DNA of 64,000 nt, from NCBI RefSeq assembly GCF_001593285.1, contig NZ_CP012529.1:2728001-2792000 (forward strand), given 5' to 3'. The notes under the pieces are model-generated. The model did not search any database. It was not told the DNA's origin and worked only from the letters and a program-made list of their open reading frames with translations. This DNA is from Psychrobacter sp. P2G3. GTDB lineage: Bacteria > Pseudomonadota > Gammaproteobacteria > Pseudomonadales > Moraxellaceae. A program made the position numbers and the translations under genes. Positions 37,322 through 47,162 of the stretch are shown here, piece by piece; position 1 is the first letter of the stretch, and each line of letters opens with the position of its first letter.

Positions 37322-37975
37322 TTACGATGGATTATTCTGATTCATTACATCCAACACATGTGGCATAGGCTTTGGTAACTTACCTTCCGCTTGCAATTCT
37401 TTAGTTGTTTTAGCATCCATAGCGAGACCTGAGATTAGCGCCAACTCTTTAACAGGTTTGCGTTTGCGGGTGGCAAAGCTCACAGGCACCATACGCGCAA
37501 ACTCATAAATATAAAGGTAGGACTCTTCGCCGCCCTCATACTCTTCATCTTCTTCAAGACGAATACCGCCAATCTTAGCCAAATCCATTAGCATCTCATT
37601 TTCTTCGCTAGTTAGGCGACAATCAGTGATACCAAAACCTGTCATAAAGCCATTTGCCCACTGTTTTAACGCCATCACGCGCTCATACAAGTCATGCTCA
37701 TCGTCAGGTACTAGTGGCGTATACGCATAAGCGTCGTCTTTGTCTTTGAGCTGAAATACCGTATCCTCTGCCTCTTCAGTCAATAAAGTCAATGCAGCAT
37801 CTGGTAACGGCGCAAAGCTCAACTCTGCCAATACGGTCGCCCATTCTTGCTCAGTAGGCGCGTTGCAAGCCGTCATCAAGCCAGTCATCAAACCATGTAG
37901 CTCACAAATACTCACGTCAGTCCAATCTTCAATCGCATTTGACCAAGTATTCCAGCCAGAGATATTGTCATTCAT
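37322..37975 (-). CDS. ygfB: UPF0149 (YgfB/YecA-like) family protein
   Basis: A 217-residue acidic protein. Family features are ELHGLMTGLMTACN near residue 25, LKQWANGFMTGFG near 115 and the acidic SYLYIYEFARMVPVSF near 155. In gammaproteobacteria ygfB is typically divergent from zapA, and that arrangement is present here. In Pseudomonas a relative modulates AmpD-related gene expression; no such role can be inferred from sequence here. Confidence 0.87.
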   Translation of the reverse strand: MNDNISGWNTWSNAIEDWTDVSICELHGLMTGLMTACNAPTEQEWATVLAELSFAPLPDAALTLLTEEAEDTVFQLKDKDDAYAYTPLVPDDEHDLYERVMALKQWANGFMTGFGITDCRLTSEENEMLMDLAKIGGIRLEEDEEYEGGEESYLYIYEFARMVPVSFATRKRKPVKELALISGLAMDAKTTKELQAEGKLPKPMPHVLDVMNQNNPS

Positions 37976-38187
37976 AATAGTTGTCCCATCAATTAGTTAG
38001 CAATTATTCGTTAAAGACAGTCGCAACCTTACGATATTTGCAAGACTGCGACTAATAAAAGTAAAAAACAAAGCTCAATACGTGCAATTACTTTGTTGAT
38101 ATAGATATTATGCGGTCACCTATGGCATTATTAAACGTAACGAAGAAAATTCATCCACGCATGACTTGTTAAGGATAAAAACTGACT

Positions 38188-38628
38188 ATGTATGATCAAC
38201 TTAAAAGCCTAGAAAAAATGATACTCGATATAAAAAAGCAGTATCAGCTCGTCAGTGCTGAACTTAGCAGCCTAAAACAACAACCTAATAGTGACCCAAA
38301 AGAGCTGGCCGCCCTCCAAACCAAGCTTGATAGCAGTAGCACTGAACGTGATAACGCTAAAAAACAGCTGGGCGATCTAGATAAACGCTATCAGAACCTT
38401 GCTGAAGCCCATCATATGATCGGTGAGGAACAAGACAAGCTGCAAAAACAGCTGAGTGATTTGCAACAACAAAATAGCCAATTACAACAGCATAATGATG
38501 AGCTCAAGCAGCAAAACAGCGACATCAAAAAACAAAACCATGACTTGCAAGAGAAAAACCAGCTCGCTGCCGAACGTACGCAAGTCGTATTAAAACGGTT
38601 GACGCGTATTGATCAAATGGAAGGTTAA
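38188..38628 (+). CDS. coiled-coil protein at the zapB/TIGR02449 position
   Basis: A 146-residue protein that is almost entirely coiled coil, with Gln-rich heptads in the second half (LQKQLSDLQQQNSQLQQ). It sits between ygfB and zapA, where Pseudomonas relatives have a short (about 70 residue) coiled-coil gene of the TIGR02449/ZapB-like group. It is about twice that length. A division-accessory role is inferred from position and structure, not from a recognised domain. The ATG follows AAGGA. Gap to zapA is 107 bp. Confidence 0.65.
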   Translation: MYDQLKSLEKMILDIKKQYQLVSAELSSLKQQPNSDPKELAALQTKLDSSSTERDNAKKQLGDLDKRYQNLAEAHHMIGEEQDKLQKQLSDLQQQNSQLQQHNDELKQQNSDIKKQNHDLQEKNQLAAERTQVVLKRLTRIDQMEG

Positions 38629-38735
38629 GCATTCTTTAAATGCATGCTTTATATAAATGATACTGCGGCGTGTCATATACTGATAGCGCCACTCTACTCA
38701 TATTATTTTAACGACGTTAACTTGTAGGATCTTTT

Positions 38736-39191
38736 ATGACTGATAATAATAGCAACGCCACTCAAAACGACAAATTGCAATCTGAGCAGAATCAAAAACA
38801 GCATGAGCACGCTGACAATGCTAAATCAACCAGTGCGCAAGCAGTAACTTCTAACAATACAGCTTCTAATGCCAGCACAAAATCTGCGGCTCCTGAACCA
38901 CAAATGAAAAAAGTCGATATCGTCATCGCCGGGGTAACTTATCAGATTTATTGCCCAGTGAATGAAGAAGCAGAACTACGTTCAGCGGTCTACTACATCA
39001 ATGACTTTCTTCTAAACATTAAAAGAGAGGCACCGAATTTAGGTCAAGAGAATTTACTCGTATTATGCTGCTTGAACCTTTATGAAAAAATCCATGCGCA
39101 TAAAAAGACAGATAACGAGACTGCGCAAGCGTCCAAACAAGCTGAAGCACTACTCAGCAAAATTATGAAAGATGCACAGTCTATTTTGTAA
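38736..39191 (+). CDS. zapA: cell division protein ZapA with long disordered N-terminus
   Basis: ZapA promotes bundling of FtsZ filaments. The conserved domain is in the last 95 residues: KKVDIVIAGVTYQIYCP, the helix with EEAELRSAVYYINDF, then GQENLLVLCCLNLYEKI and a final coiled coil. The first 55 residues are an Asn/Gln/Ser/Thr-rich stretch not usual for the family (which is near 100 residues). The start has a TAGGA site, and a Met near residue 55 would give a standard-length protein. It follows the coiled-coil gene and is divergent from ygfB. Confidence 0.88.
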   Translation: MTDNNSNATQNDKLQSEQNQKQHEHADNAKSTSAQAVTSNNTASNASTKSAAPEPQMKKVDIVIAGVTYQIYCPVNEEAELRSAVYYINDFLLNIKREAPNLGQENLLVLCCLNLYEKIHAHKKTDNETAQASKQAEALLSKIMKDAQSIL

Positions 39192-39260
39192 ATTTAAACA
39201 CAGGCTCTTATCTTTCTTTGATAGTACAACATCCGCTAGTGTAGAAAGCAATGCGAATTA

Positions 39261-39548
39261 TCATTTGTAACTCTTACCAGCATGGAAGTCTGCTTGATGC
39301 TCATAGTTGCAAAAGAATAACTCTTGGTTAGCTTCAATATTGCTATCGCTGTTTGCAGCTAAGCTAGGCTTGGTTTCAAGGACGCCGCGATATTCAGCTA
39401 AGCTGTTGCCGCAGAAATTACAATGACGCGGTGTGGTCACATCGCCCTCTTTTGGCATCATGCTTTTGGGCGCTCGTGGATACATGAACTTATAAAAGCC
39501 CCACATCGAAATCCAAATAATAATGATGATAATAATCGCAGCGAACAC
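39261..39548 (-). CDS. membrane-anchored zinc-ribbon-like small protein
   Basis: A 95-residue protein from a GTG start at 39548 with a GAGGAG ribosome site. One N-terminal membrane span (MFAAIIIIIIIWISMWGFY) is followed by a soluble part with CNFCG near residue 44 and FFCNYEHQADFH near residue 78. The CxxC and later Cys and His residues could bind zinc, but only three cysteines are visible. I do not recognise the family. It is convergent with zapA. Confidence 0.65.
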   Translation of the reverse strand: MFAAIIIIIIIWISMWGFYKFMYPRAPKSMMPKEGDVTTPRHCNFCGNSLAEYRGVLETKPSLAANSDSNIEANQELFFCNYEHQADFHAGKSYK

Positions 39549-39842
39549 AGGAATGCTCCTCGGTTTGGCAGTTAATGCGCTATAGGGATATAGTCAATTC
39601 ACTCTAAAAACGTTACAGCGAGTCTGATAGAAATTTTTGCAGCCTCTGTCTGCGTAGGCACAGCAAGCAAGAACATTTTCATCAGCCTCGCATGGAACTA
39701 AAATGCATGATACTCTTATTTAATATAGGCTATAGCTATGATGTAAAGTTTACTGTAAATCATGCTACTAGTACAATCACTGCTCTGTCTACTTACTGTC
39801 GGACTAATTATTAAAAAGCTTAAAGCATTTCTTACCTGTGCA
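39549..39842. other. intergenic region carrying hairpin-repeat copy 1
   Basis: The region holds an 18-bp motif (TATAGTCAATTCACTCTA, 39589-39606) and hairpin-repeat copy 1, with no gene. The motif is the reverse of the one near copy 2 and the solitary one at 25846-25863. Confidence 0.5.
39618..39691. repeat. hairpin repeat element, copy 1
   Basis: The 33-nt core at 39639-39671 (GCAGCCTCTGTCTGCG then TAGGCACAGCAAGCAAG) is flanked by complementary arms: GCGAGTCTGATAGAAATTT on the left and the inverse of GCGAGGCTGATGAAAATG on the right. The core is identical to copy 2; the arms differ but still pair. Confidence 0.85.
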
Positions 39843-39844
39843 TA

Positions 39845-39874
39845 AAAAAACTGGCTACCTATAGCCAGTTTTTT
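39845..39874 (-). terminator. intrinsic terminator after glyS
   Basis: AAAAAACTGGCTA pairs with TAGCCAGTTTTTT around a 4-nt loop. It lies 60 bp past the glyS stop. Confidence 0.85.
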
Positions 39875-39935
39875 ATGGACGCTGTTTAATGCATAGTTTT
39901 TATTGATAGCATTTCAAATGGTTTAGACAACAACC

Positions 39936-42029
39936 TTACAGCTGCAGCTCACTAATATCAGCCACGGTTAAGAACAGCGCCCGTACCTGATTAAGCAACG
40001 CTAAGCGATTGTTCTTTAGCGCTGCATCTTCACTATTAACCATCACATTATCAAAGAACTGTGTCAATGGTTCATCTAAACTGGCTAGTGTTTGCAATAC
40101 TTGCGTGTAGTCAGCCTTTTCGAGTAGTGGTGTCACCGCTGTTTGCGCTTGACGAACGCTACTATATAAAACCTGTTCGGCAGGTTCAGCTAGCAATGCC
40201 TCATCCACCTTATCAGCAACGGTTACTTCTGACTTGGCTAAAATGTTAGCCACGCGCTTGTTCGAATCAGCCAACATTGAGGCTTGCGGTAACTCGCTAA
40301 AAGTCTGTACTGCACGAATACGCTGATCAAAATCGAGCGGCATGTGCGGATTAATCGCCTGCACCGCCTGAATAGTATCGACGCTGACGCCTTGCTCAGT
40401 ATACATTGCTCGATAGCGTGAATTTAAAAATGCCATTACTTGGGTAAAGGTATCGCCCATTTTAGCAATCTTACTGCCTTCAGTGCTAGTATAGTTTTTA
40501 ATTGCCTGCTCAACCAAAGCGACCAAATTAATCGGCAGCTGCTTTTCAATCAAAATACGCAAAATACCAATCGCCGAACGACGCAAGCTAAACGGGTCTT
40601 TTGAGCCTGTTGGTGCTTGGTCTATCGCAAAAATACCGACCAGAGTATCCAAGCGATCAGCCAGTGCTAAGCAAATACCAATCGGCGTTTTAGGTAATAC
40701 ATCACCACTAAATTTAGGCAGATACTGCTCTTCCAAACTTGCAGCAACGGCAGCAGGTTCGCCATTTAAGCGCGCATAGTAAGTCCCAGCGATACCTTGC
40801 AACTCAGGATACTCACCAACCAGTGAGCTTGCCAAGTCCGCTTTTGCCAACATCGCCGCACGTACTGTTTCCTCAATATCAATTTGCTCACCTTGTTGCT
40901 GCATAAGTGTGGCAACAAACGCGGCAAGCTTGGCAATACGCTCAGACTTCTCCCAAATCGTACCCAGTTTGTCTTGGAATACGCGAGTTTTGAGACTTTC
41001 AGTCAGTGCAAACAATGGCTGCTTTTGATCTTGTAAAAAGAAAAATTCTGCATCCGCCAAACGCGGGCGCACGACTTTTTCATTACCCTCAATGATTTGC
41101 TTAGGATCTTTTGATTCGATGTTAGTAATAAAGATAAAGTAAGGTTGCAGCTTACCTTCTTTATCAGTCAGACAAAAATACTTTTGATCCGCTTGCATAG
41201 TCGAGATAAGCGCTTCTTGCGGTACTTGTAAAAAGCGTGATTCAAAGTCAGCTCGTAGCGCAATCGGAAAATCAACCAACGCCGTCACTTCGTCTAACAG
41301 ATCCTGCGGTACAATCGCATTAGCATTTACTTGATTGGCTAGTGCTTTGACTTGGTTTTTGATGAGCATTTGACGTTTGTCAAAATCAGCAACGACTTTA
41401 AGACCTTTTAATAGCTCTTCATAGTCATTAGCATGAGCAATGGTATGATAATCAGGACTATGGAAGCGATGGCCACGGGTTTGCGTGCCGGTTTGATGGC
41501 CTTGGATAGTAGCATCAATGACAGCGTCATCCTGCATCAATACTGCCCATTGTACCGGACGGACGAATTCTTCCCTTGACGCACCTGAGCGCATACGTTT
41601 CGCTATTGGCAGGTTATCAAGCGCGGTCTGAAAAATAGCAGGTAACAGCTCCGTGGTCGCTTGACCATGAACCGTCTGCTCATAGCCAACATAATCACCT
41701 TTATCGGTGTTAATGGTCGTAAGCTCGCTTGCCTCAATACCTAGGCCTTTAGCAAAACCCATCGCGGCGCGCGTCGGATTGCCATCAGCATCAAATGCGG
41801 CTTTAATCGCAGGGCCACGCTTTTGCTCAGTACGGTCAGGTTGCTTGTCTGCAATCCCTTCAATCTGTAACGCTAAACGGCGCGGTGCGGCAAATGCTTT
41901 TATACTATCAAAGCTAATATTAGCTTCTGTTAGCTGTTCTTTGACGCTGTTCTCTAATGCATCGCGTAAGGGTTTTAAGCTCTTTGGAGGCAGCTCTTCA
42001 CACCCCAGTTCAAATAAAATTGTACTCAT
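39936..42029 (-). CDS. glyS: glycyl-tRNA synthetase beta subunit
   Basis: Beta chain of the heterotetrameric glycine-tRNA ligase, holding the tRNA-binding and anticodon-binding parts. The 697 residues match the family length. The N-terminus [17 protein letters not shown], the middle GHRFHSP and [14 protein letters not shown] ([16 protein letters not shown]) segments, and the C-terminal anticodon-binding domain are visible. The start has GGAGCAT upstream. It lies 9 bp after glyQ, so the two are translated from one message. Confidence 0.97.
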   Translation of the reverse strand: MSTILFELGCEELPPKSLKPLRDALENSVKEQLTEANISFDSIKAFAAPRRLALQIEGIADKQPDRTEQKRGPAIKAAFDADGNPTRAAMGFAKGLGIEASELTTINTDKGDYVGYEQTVHGQATTELLPAIFQTALDNLPIAKRMRSGASREEFVRPVQWAVLMQDDAVIDATIQGHQTGTQTRGHRFHSPDYHTIAHANDYEELLKGLKVVADFDKRQMLIKNQVKALANQVNANAIVPQDLLDEVTALVDFPIALRADFESRFLQVPQEALISTMQADQKYFCLTDKEGKLQPYFIFITNIESKDPKQIIEGNEKVVRPRLADAEFFFLQDQKQPLFALTESLKTRVFQDKLGTIWEKSERIAKLAAFVATLMQQQGEQIDIEETVRAAMLAKADLASSLVGEYPELQGIAGTYYARLNGEPAAVAASLEEQYLPKFSGDVLPKTPIGICLALADRLDTLVGIFAIDQAPTGSKDPFSLRRSAIGILRILIEKQLPINLVALVEQAIKNYTSTEGSKIAKMGDTFTQVMAFLNSRYRAMYTEQGVSVDTIQAVQAINPHMPLDFDQRIRAVQTFSELPQASMLADSNKRVANILAKSEVTVADKVDEALLAEPAEQVLYSSVRQAQTAVTPLLEKADYTQVLQTLASLDEPLTQFFDNVMVNSEDAALKNNRLALLNQVRALFLTVADISELQL

Positions 42030-42038
42030 GGGATGCTC

Positions 42039-43040
42039 CTATTTATTGTTGTTAGTTGATTGGTTTTTATTTGACTCTTTAGTTTCAGTTGCCGTTTCAG
42101 TCTCATCTTTTGGCAAATACTTATCTAAAGCTGCTTGACGATGGTCGTCATCTGCCAATGGGAAGCCCAGCTTGGCACGCGCTTCGACATAACTGACAGC
42201 CACTTTACGAGCTAAGGTACGCACACGCAGAATAAAGCGCTGACGTTCAGTCACTGAAATAGCACCACGCGCATCGAGCAAATTAAAGGCATGTGAGGCT
42301 TTTAACACCATCTCGTACGCTGGCAATGGCAAACCTGCTGCAACCAGCTTATCTGCCTGCTCTTCGTAAAAGTCAAAAAACTCGCCCATCTTTGGCACAT
42401 CAGCGTGTTCAAAATTATAAGTGGATTGCTCAACTTCATTTTGATGAAAAACATCGCCATAAGTAACACGGCCAAATTCACCATCTGCCCAAACCAAATC
42501 ATAGACGCTATCGACGCCTTGCACATACATGGCTAAACGCTCAAGACCGTATGTAATCTCACCAGTCACTGGGAAACACTCAATACCGCCAACTTGCTGG
42601 AAGTAAGTAAACTGCGTCACTTCCATACCGTTTAGCCAAATCTCCCAACCAAGACCCCACGCACCGAGCGTAGGCGACTCCCAGTTGTCCTCAACGAAAC
42701 GCACGTCATGCACCAACGGATCGATACCGATGGCTCTTAGTGAGTCTAAATATAGCTCTTGGATATTGGGTGGATTAGGCTTTAAAACCACTTGGAACTG
42801 ATAGTAATGCTGCAAGCGGTTTGGATTGTCACCGTAACGACCGTCAGTTGGGCGGCGCGAAGGCTGGACATAAGCGGCATTCCAGCGCTCAGGACCTAAC
42901 GAACGCAAGAAAGTAGCAGTATGAAAGGTACCGGCGCCGACTTCCATATCATAAGGCTGCAATATCACGCAGCCCTTGTCAGCCCAGTAATTCTGTAAGG
43001 TTAAGATTAAATCTTGGAAAGTCATCGGTTGAGAATTCAT
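42039..43040 (-). CDS. glyQ: glycyl-tRNA synthetase alpha subunit
   Basis: Catalytic chain of glycine-tRNA ligase. The 333 residues contain [17 protein letters not shown] at the start, [18 protein letters not shown] near 40, [20 protein letters not shown] near 75 and [18 protein letters not shown] near 130, the class II aminoacylation core. A C-terminal Glu/Lys/Asn tail of about 25 residues exceeds the usual length near 300. It is followed by glyS after 9 bp. Confidence 0.98.
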   Translation of the reverse strand: MNSQPMTFQDLILTLQNYWADKGCVILQPYDMEVGAGTFHTATFLRSLGPERWNAAYVQPSRRPTDGRYGDNPNRLQHYYQFQVVLKPNPPNIQELYLDSLRAIGIDPLVHDVRFVEDNWESPTLGAWGLGWEIWLNGMEVTQFTYFQQVGGIECFPVTGEITYGLERLAMYVQGVDSVYDLVWADGEFGRVTYGDVFHQNEVEQSTYNFEHADVPKMGEFFDFYEEQADKLVAAGLPLPAYEMVLKASHAFNLLDARGAISVTERQRFILRVRTLARKVAVSYVEARAKLGFPLADDDHRQAALDKYLPKDETETATETKESNKNQSTNNNK

Positions 43041-43280
43041 AAGAAGATCACTATGGAATTAGGAGTGTTAGACCGAACCTGATAAACATTTATGCTCATT
43101 GTTCGTGCAGCGCATCCGGCTACATATCTATTTGCCTGCTCACCTTACTAAAAAATGGATATTTTATCCATATTTACAGCAACTAAATTTATCTTACGTT
43201 TCAAATATGACAAAAAACGCAGCTATCCTAGTAAATCAATTATCTGGTAAGTTATAAGGTTTAGAATCACATAGCAAAAA
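43041..43280. other. glyQ upstream region without a recognisable feature
   Basis: Presumed glyQ promoter region. I see no T-box or other leader structure that I can name. Confidence 0.35.
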
Positions 43281-43307
43281 AAATACCCAGATGAGTTAAC
43301 ATCTGGG
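43281..43307 (-). terminator. intrinsic terminator after the PspC-domain gene
   Basis: CCCAGATG pairs with CATCTGGG around a 6-nt loop; the minus strand continues into eight T residues. It lies about 145 bp beyond the stop of the gene. Confidence 0.8.
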
Positions 43308-43450
43308 CAGGAGGAAAAGTGTATCGCTGCTATCCTGTTATGGTCAGGCTTTTTGCTTTTTATAGGCTACTTGATATCAACTACTATTTCTTATTAATAT
43401 TAATCTTGCGTTGTTAAATTTGATGCTATTAATATTATTCTAAAAATATA

Positions 43451-43663
43451 CTACTGATAAGACTGATTGGAAGCCTTAGGCATGACAATCCATAAAACGA
43501 TATAGATTAAGATACCAGGTACTGCGGCGCTTAGAGTGGAAATTATTACAAATAGAAGGCGTACCCATGTTGGCGACCAACCTACATATTCTGCAATACC
43601 GCCCATCACACCAGCGATCATACGGCTGTTCTGTGAACGATGTAATTTTGCTAACTTAGCCAA
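43451..43663 (-). CDS. PspC-domain small membrane protein
   Basis: A 70-residue protein consisting only of a PspC domain: LHRSQNSRMIAGVMGGIAEY at residues 7-26 and a single membrane span near 35-60 (LLFVIISTLSAAVPGILIYIV). It begins at a TTG codon at 43663 with a strong GAGAGG ribosome site. In phage-shock systems PspC senses membrane stress, but no pspA or pspB is nearby, so this is a stand-alone version of uncertain role. Confidence 0.87.
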   Translation of the reverse strand: MAKLAKLHRSQNSRMIAGVMGGIAEYVGWSPTWVRLLFVIISTLSAAVPGILIYIVLWIVMPKASNQSYQ

Positions 43664-44460
43664 AGCTTATACCTCTCTTTTTAGACTTATCTTTTAATTT
43701 TACTTAATATTATTATTATGAAATTTTTAAATATTACAATTAAGAAGTTAGTCTAATGTTGTTTGAAAAACATATTCTAATAGCTATCTTTTAATTGCTT
43801 CTTACTCTTCTTAACTTACGGACAATTATAGCAACTAATTAAGCTTTATCTGTTAGCGGTGTAGGTATGGTTTGTGACTTTATGCTACTTAAACTTGCCC
43901 TAACCTGTCCTAAATGGTCTGTAACTACCTGATTCTAAATAATTATTTCAAAATGTTTCAAGAATCGCTTTGTTGCTCCTATCTTACTACTATTCTACTG
44001 GCAGTTTGCTATATACTTTTGACTTCTCACATAAGACTGCTAGATTGATACTTTAATGACTAACGAAAACTAAATAATCGAATTATTTATATACGAAATT
44101 AGTGCTATATTTTTGAAATTTATGAAGTAAATTAAACAGTTAGTTATGAACAAGTAATTGTGGAAAAGCAGCTACAAGCAAGTGATTATAAATAAAAACA
44201 TTACTATAAGTACTGCTCTGACAGCTTTTATTGGAAATAGAAATATCTAACGATGAAAAACGTTATGATTTAAACAGACTAAACTATTTATACAGGCTAA
44301 CAAAAACCAAGCAGCAGTTTACAATAAGGCACCTGTATCAAGGTGCAAAGCTTTATATAGTCTGACCTTAATAAAATCGCTATCCAATGTAATGTGTAAT
44401 AGAGAATCAATGAAATATTGTATAATCAGTCCTAAATAAAAGAAGTACAAAGATTATAAT
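43664..44460. other. 800-bp AT-rich intergenic region
   Basis: Between the PspC and NadR-like genes there is no credible ORF. A 6-bp hairpin (GCACCT/AGGTGC, 44329-44346) is present without a T run. Hairpin-repeat copy 2 follows at 44461. The length without genes is unusual for this window. Confidence 0.4.
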
Positions 44461-44536
44461 GCGCTACTAAGATGATTTTTACGCAGCCTCTGTCTGCGTA
44501 GGCACAGCAAGCAAGAAAAAATTATCTCAGTAGCGC
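44461..44536. repeat. hairpin repeat element, copy 2
   Basis: The core at 44483-44515 is identical to copy 1. Left arm GCGCTACTAAGATGATTTTT pairs at 18 of 20 positions with the inverse of GCGCTACTGAGATAATTTTT on the right. An 18-bp motif (TATAGCGGATCGACTGTA) follows at 44549-44566. The element lies 66 bp upstream of the NadR-like gene. Confidence 0.87.
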
Positions 44537-44601
44537 TGTATTTATTTTTATAGCGGATCGACTGTATAAGTAACTTTTTAGGTAAAATTTTAGGAAATAT
44601 T

Positions 44602-45651
44602 ATGTACGATAATGGCTTGATGATTGGGCACTTTGAACCACTACATTTGGGGCAGATGCGTAGTATTTTGGATGCTGCAGGGCAAGCAAAATCCTTACAC
44701 ATCATCATTACCGCTCACCCGTCACCGCACCCAGATTTCACTATTACGCTACAAGACAAAGCGCGTTGGCTCCAGATGGCTTGTGCAGATTTGCCATTTA
44801 TTCACATTCATACCACTCATGAGATTGAGCTGCCACTACACGACAGCTTCGATGATGTGACTATCGATATTGCTGCTAGCAATGCCAAATTGCAACGCCT
44901 GATTGAGGCATTAGACCTACCGGCAGAGGCCGTTTTATTCGTTGCGGACAATCATCCAGTGGCGCAGAGCAATATTCAGGAGCAATTACTAATGAAAGTG
45001 GTGACTACCCCGCTCCAGCCAGAATTTGACTCTTATGCTATCGCTCGTGATCCCGTCGCCCATTGGTCAGCGATTCATCCACAAGCGCGCGGTGATTACA
45101 CAAAGACTGTCGCTATCGTTGGCGGTGAAAGCTCAGGGAAGACCACCTTAGTTCATAAACTTGCTAACTATTATGGGGCAAGTTTTGCGCTAGAGATGGG
45201 ACGACTGTATGTCGGCACGGACCTGGGCGGCAGTGAGATTGGGCTACAATACAGTGACTACGGACCTATCGCGCTCAATCATGCCCAAGCTATGCGAGAT
45301 GCTGCTGCTGTGGCGACAGCGCCTGTCACTATCGTTGATACTGATTTTGTGACCACACAGGCGTTTTGTGAAGAGTATGAAGGACGTACCCATCCCTTTG
45401 TCAGTGCCTGTATTGATGAATTTCGCTTAGACCATACCATTATGCTGGATAACAACACGCCATGGGTTGATGATGGCATGCGCTCTTTAGGTACGCCTGA
45501 GGCGCGTGGACGTTTTGAGCAGCGCCTCGTCGATATCTTTGCACGTCACAATATAGCGCCGCATTTGATCGATGAACCCGATTATGATGCCCGCTATCAG
45601 CAAGCGTTAATCATTATCGATCAATATATTTATGGCAAAAGCCATGATTAA
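44602..45651 (+). CDS. NadR-like ribosylnicotinamide kinase with a degenerate adenylyltransferase domain
   Basis: A 349-residue homologue of NadR without its DNA-binding domain. The C-terminal ribosylnicotinamide kinase domain is well kept: P-loop AIVGGESSGKTTLVHKLA near 172-185, GGSEIGLQYSDY near 212, DTDFVTTQAFCEEYEGR near 247 and NNTPWVDDGMRSLG near 285. The N-terminal nucleotidyltransferase domain keeps IGHFEPLHLG but has Gln for the last His of HxGH (residue 18), and DSYAIAR where NadR has ISGTMIR. I infer phosphorylation of nicotinamide riboside to NMN, with little or no NMN adenylyltransferase activity. pnuC follows 79 bp downstream. Confidence 0.85.
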   Translation: MYDNGLMIGHFEPLHLGQMRSILDAAGQAKSLHIIITAHPSPHPDFTITLQDKARWLQMACADLPFIHIHTTHEIELPLHDSFDDVTIDIAASNAKLQRLIEALDLPAEAVLFVADNHPVAQSNIQEQLLMKVVTTPLQPEFDSYAIARDPVAHWSAIHPQARGDYTKTVAIVGGESSGKTTLVHKLANYYGASFALEMGRLYVGTDLGGSEIGLQYSDYGPIALNHAQAMRDAAAVATAPVTIVDTDFVTTQAFCEEYEGRTHPFVSACIDEFRLDHTIMLDNNTPWVDDGMRSLGTPEARGRFEQRLVDIFARHNIAPHLIDEPDYDARYQQALIIIDQYIYGKSHD

Positions 45652-45730
45652 TATGTTCGAAAACACCAAATTTATAAAGTTGCTTTTGTCAGTATTCTGC
45701 TGATACTCATATTTTTTAGGAAAAGAAGTT

Positions 45731-46474
45731 ATGCGCATTCAGCTATTGGACAACATTACCGGAAAGTGGGCCATGCAATGGATTGTCATCTGGTTCATTT
45801 GCGGCGTTATTGCGTTATCTACAGGGTTTTGGCTTACTACAGAACATACAACACTCGATATATTTTATTTGGGTGTCTCTTTTGTCGGTTTGGTCTGTGT
45901 GGTGTCGTTGTCCTTCCGAAAAAACGTTATGGGTAATGGCCTTGGTATGGCGGCGACCGCTGGCGAGGTAGTAGTACAAGCAACTTCTGGTGCAGTAGGC
46001 TTGATGCTGGCACCTTTATTTAACTTTTTTACCCATGTTTACGGATTATTTTATTGGTCCAAGCATACTGATCTTGATGGTGACATGGTACCTAAGTCAG
46101 CCAGTAAATGGGTCTGGCTTATCACAGCTGCGTTTATTGCCATTGGCTTAGCGCTATTCCCAGTGGTTAACGATCTACTTGCCAGCTATGGCTATGCCGT
46201 CGTAGAAGACGATAACAGCAAGTTCTTAGGGATAATTTCTTTCTTTTGGATTAACGTTTTAGCCTTCGTGCTGTCTATTACAGCACAAGCAGCAATGATT
46301 CTGCGCTATTCATTTAATTGGTGGCTTTGGATTATCGTCAACTTCGTCTGGTTGATAGTAAACTTGATGTCTGGCAACTATATTTTTGCTATTCAAACGA
46401 TGGTTTATCAAGTTAACGCCTTCATCGGCTTGTACGAGTGGCATCGTAGTGAGCAGACTTCCTTAGAAGTCTAG
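45731..46474 (+). CDS. pnuC: nicotinamide riboside transporter PnuC
   Basis: Inner-membrane facilitator for nicotinamide riboside, 247 residues with about seven membrane segments. The family features are GEVVVQATSGAVGLMLAPLFNF near 82, YGLFYWSKHTD near 112, and the substrate-pocket segment NWWLWIIVNFVWLIVNL near 200, with Trp and Asn residues in the expected pattern. It is preceded by a NadR-like kinase that would trap the imported riboside as NMN, so the pair forms an NAD-salvage unit. Confidence 0.93.
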   Translation: MRIQLLDNITGKWAMQWIVIWFICGVIALSTGFWLTTEHTTLDIFYLGVSFVGLVCVVSLSFRKNVMGNGLGMAATAGEVVVQATSGAVGLMLAPLFNFFTHVYGLFYWSKHTDLDGDMVPKSASKWVWLITAAFIAIGLALFPVVNDLLASYGYAVVEDDNSKFLGIISFFWINVLAFVLSITAQAAMILRYSFNWWLWIIVNFVWLIVNLMSGNYIFAIQTMVYQVNAFIGLYEWHRSEQTSLEV

Positions 46475-46637
46475 GTTTAACAAAGACACTAGATAGAAAA
46501 TAGATCTGCTAAAACAAGCTCTTATGACTGTATGGTCTAGCTGATAATGTGGTAGATCATCGCAAATAATGCTACAACTAGTAGTTCAGCTTAACCTTAA
46601 ATACTGAAAGAGCTTAAACACTAACAAGGAGGTTAGT

Positions 46638-47078
46638 ATGTCGCGTATCAATCGTACAGGTATGTCCAAACGTACACTTGAGCAATGGCTGAGTGAGTAT
46701 GCCGTCAGCCATCAAAACTTAATCAATAAAAAGATCCATTGGCTTTGCGTTCCTACTATCTTCGTTAGTCTGTTAGGAATGGGAATGTCGCTATCGGTCT
46801 GGTTTACATTGGTACTTAGCGCCTTAGTATTGTTGTTTTATATGCGCTTATCTACCCCGTTATTTATGGCGATGGGAATTTTTATCCTTATTTGTCTATC
46901 AGTGATGACTTTATTGCCATGGGGCTTTAAGGTTTGGGCAGCTGTCTTCATCGTAGCTTGGATTGGACAGTTTATCGGTCACAAAATCGAAGGCAAAAAA
47001 CCATCATTTTTTGAAGATTTACAGTTTTTATTGATTGGTCCAGCTTGGGTAGCCAATAGCCTTATGAAACGTGAGTAG
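46638..47078 (+). CDS. Mpo1-like (DUF962) membrane protein
   Basis: A 146-residue membrane protein of the DUF962/Mpo1 family. Conserved parts are WLSEYAVSHQNLINKKIHW near residues 17-36 (with paired His) and AWIGQFIGHKIEGKKPSFFED near 107-128 (further His and Glu), with about four hydrophobic spans. Yeast Mpo1 is an Fe(II) dioxygenase acting on 2-hydroxy fatty acids; a bacterial role is not established. Strong AAGGAGG ribosome site. Confidence 0.85.
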   Translation: MSRINRTGMSKRTLEQWLSEYAVSHQNLINKKIHWLCVPTIFVSLLGMGMSLSVWFTLVLSALVLLFYMRLSTPLFMAMGIFILICLSVMTLLPWGFKVWAAVFIVAWIGQFIGHKIEGKKPSFFEDLQFLLIGPAWVANSLMKRE

Positions 47079-47162
47079 CGATCAGATAGCAGTGATTATA
47101 GTGTTGATTGGTTATTGATCATTCTCATAAAATCTAGGGCGTGTCCTTATAAAACAAATACA

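Noticed and set aside
41707..42138. Plus-strand frame over the glyQ/glyS junction.
   Set aside because: It is antisense to two well-conserved genes and carries no motif.
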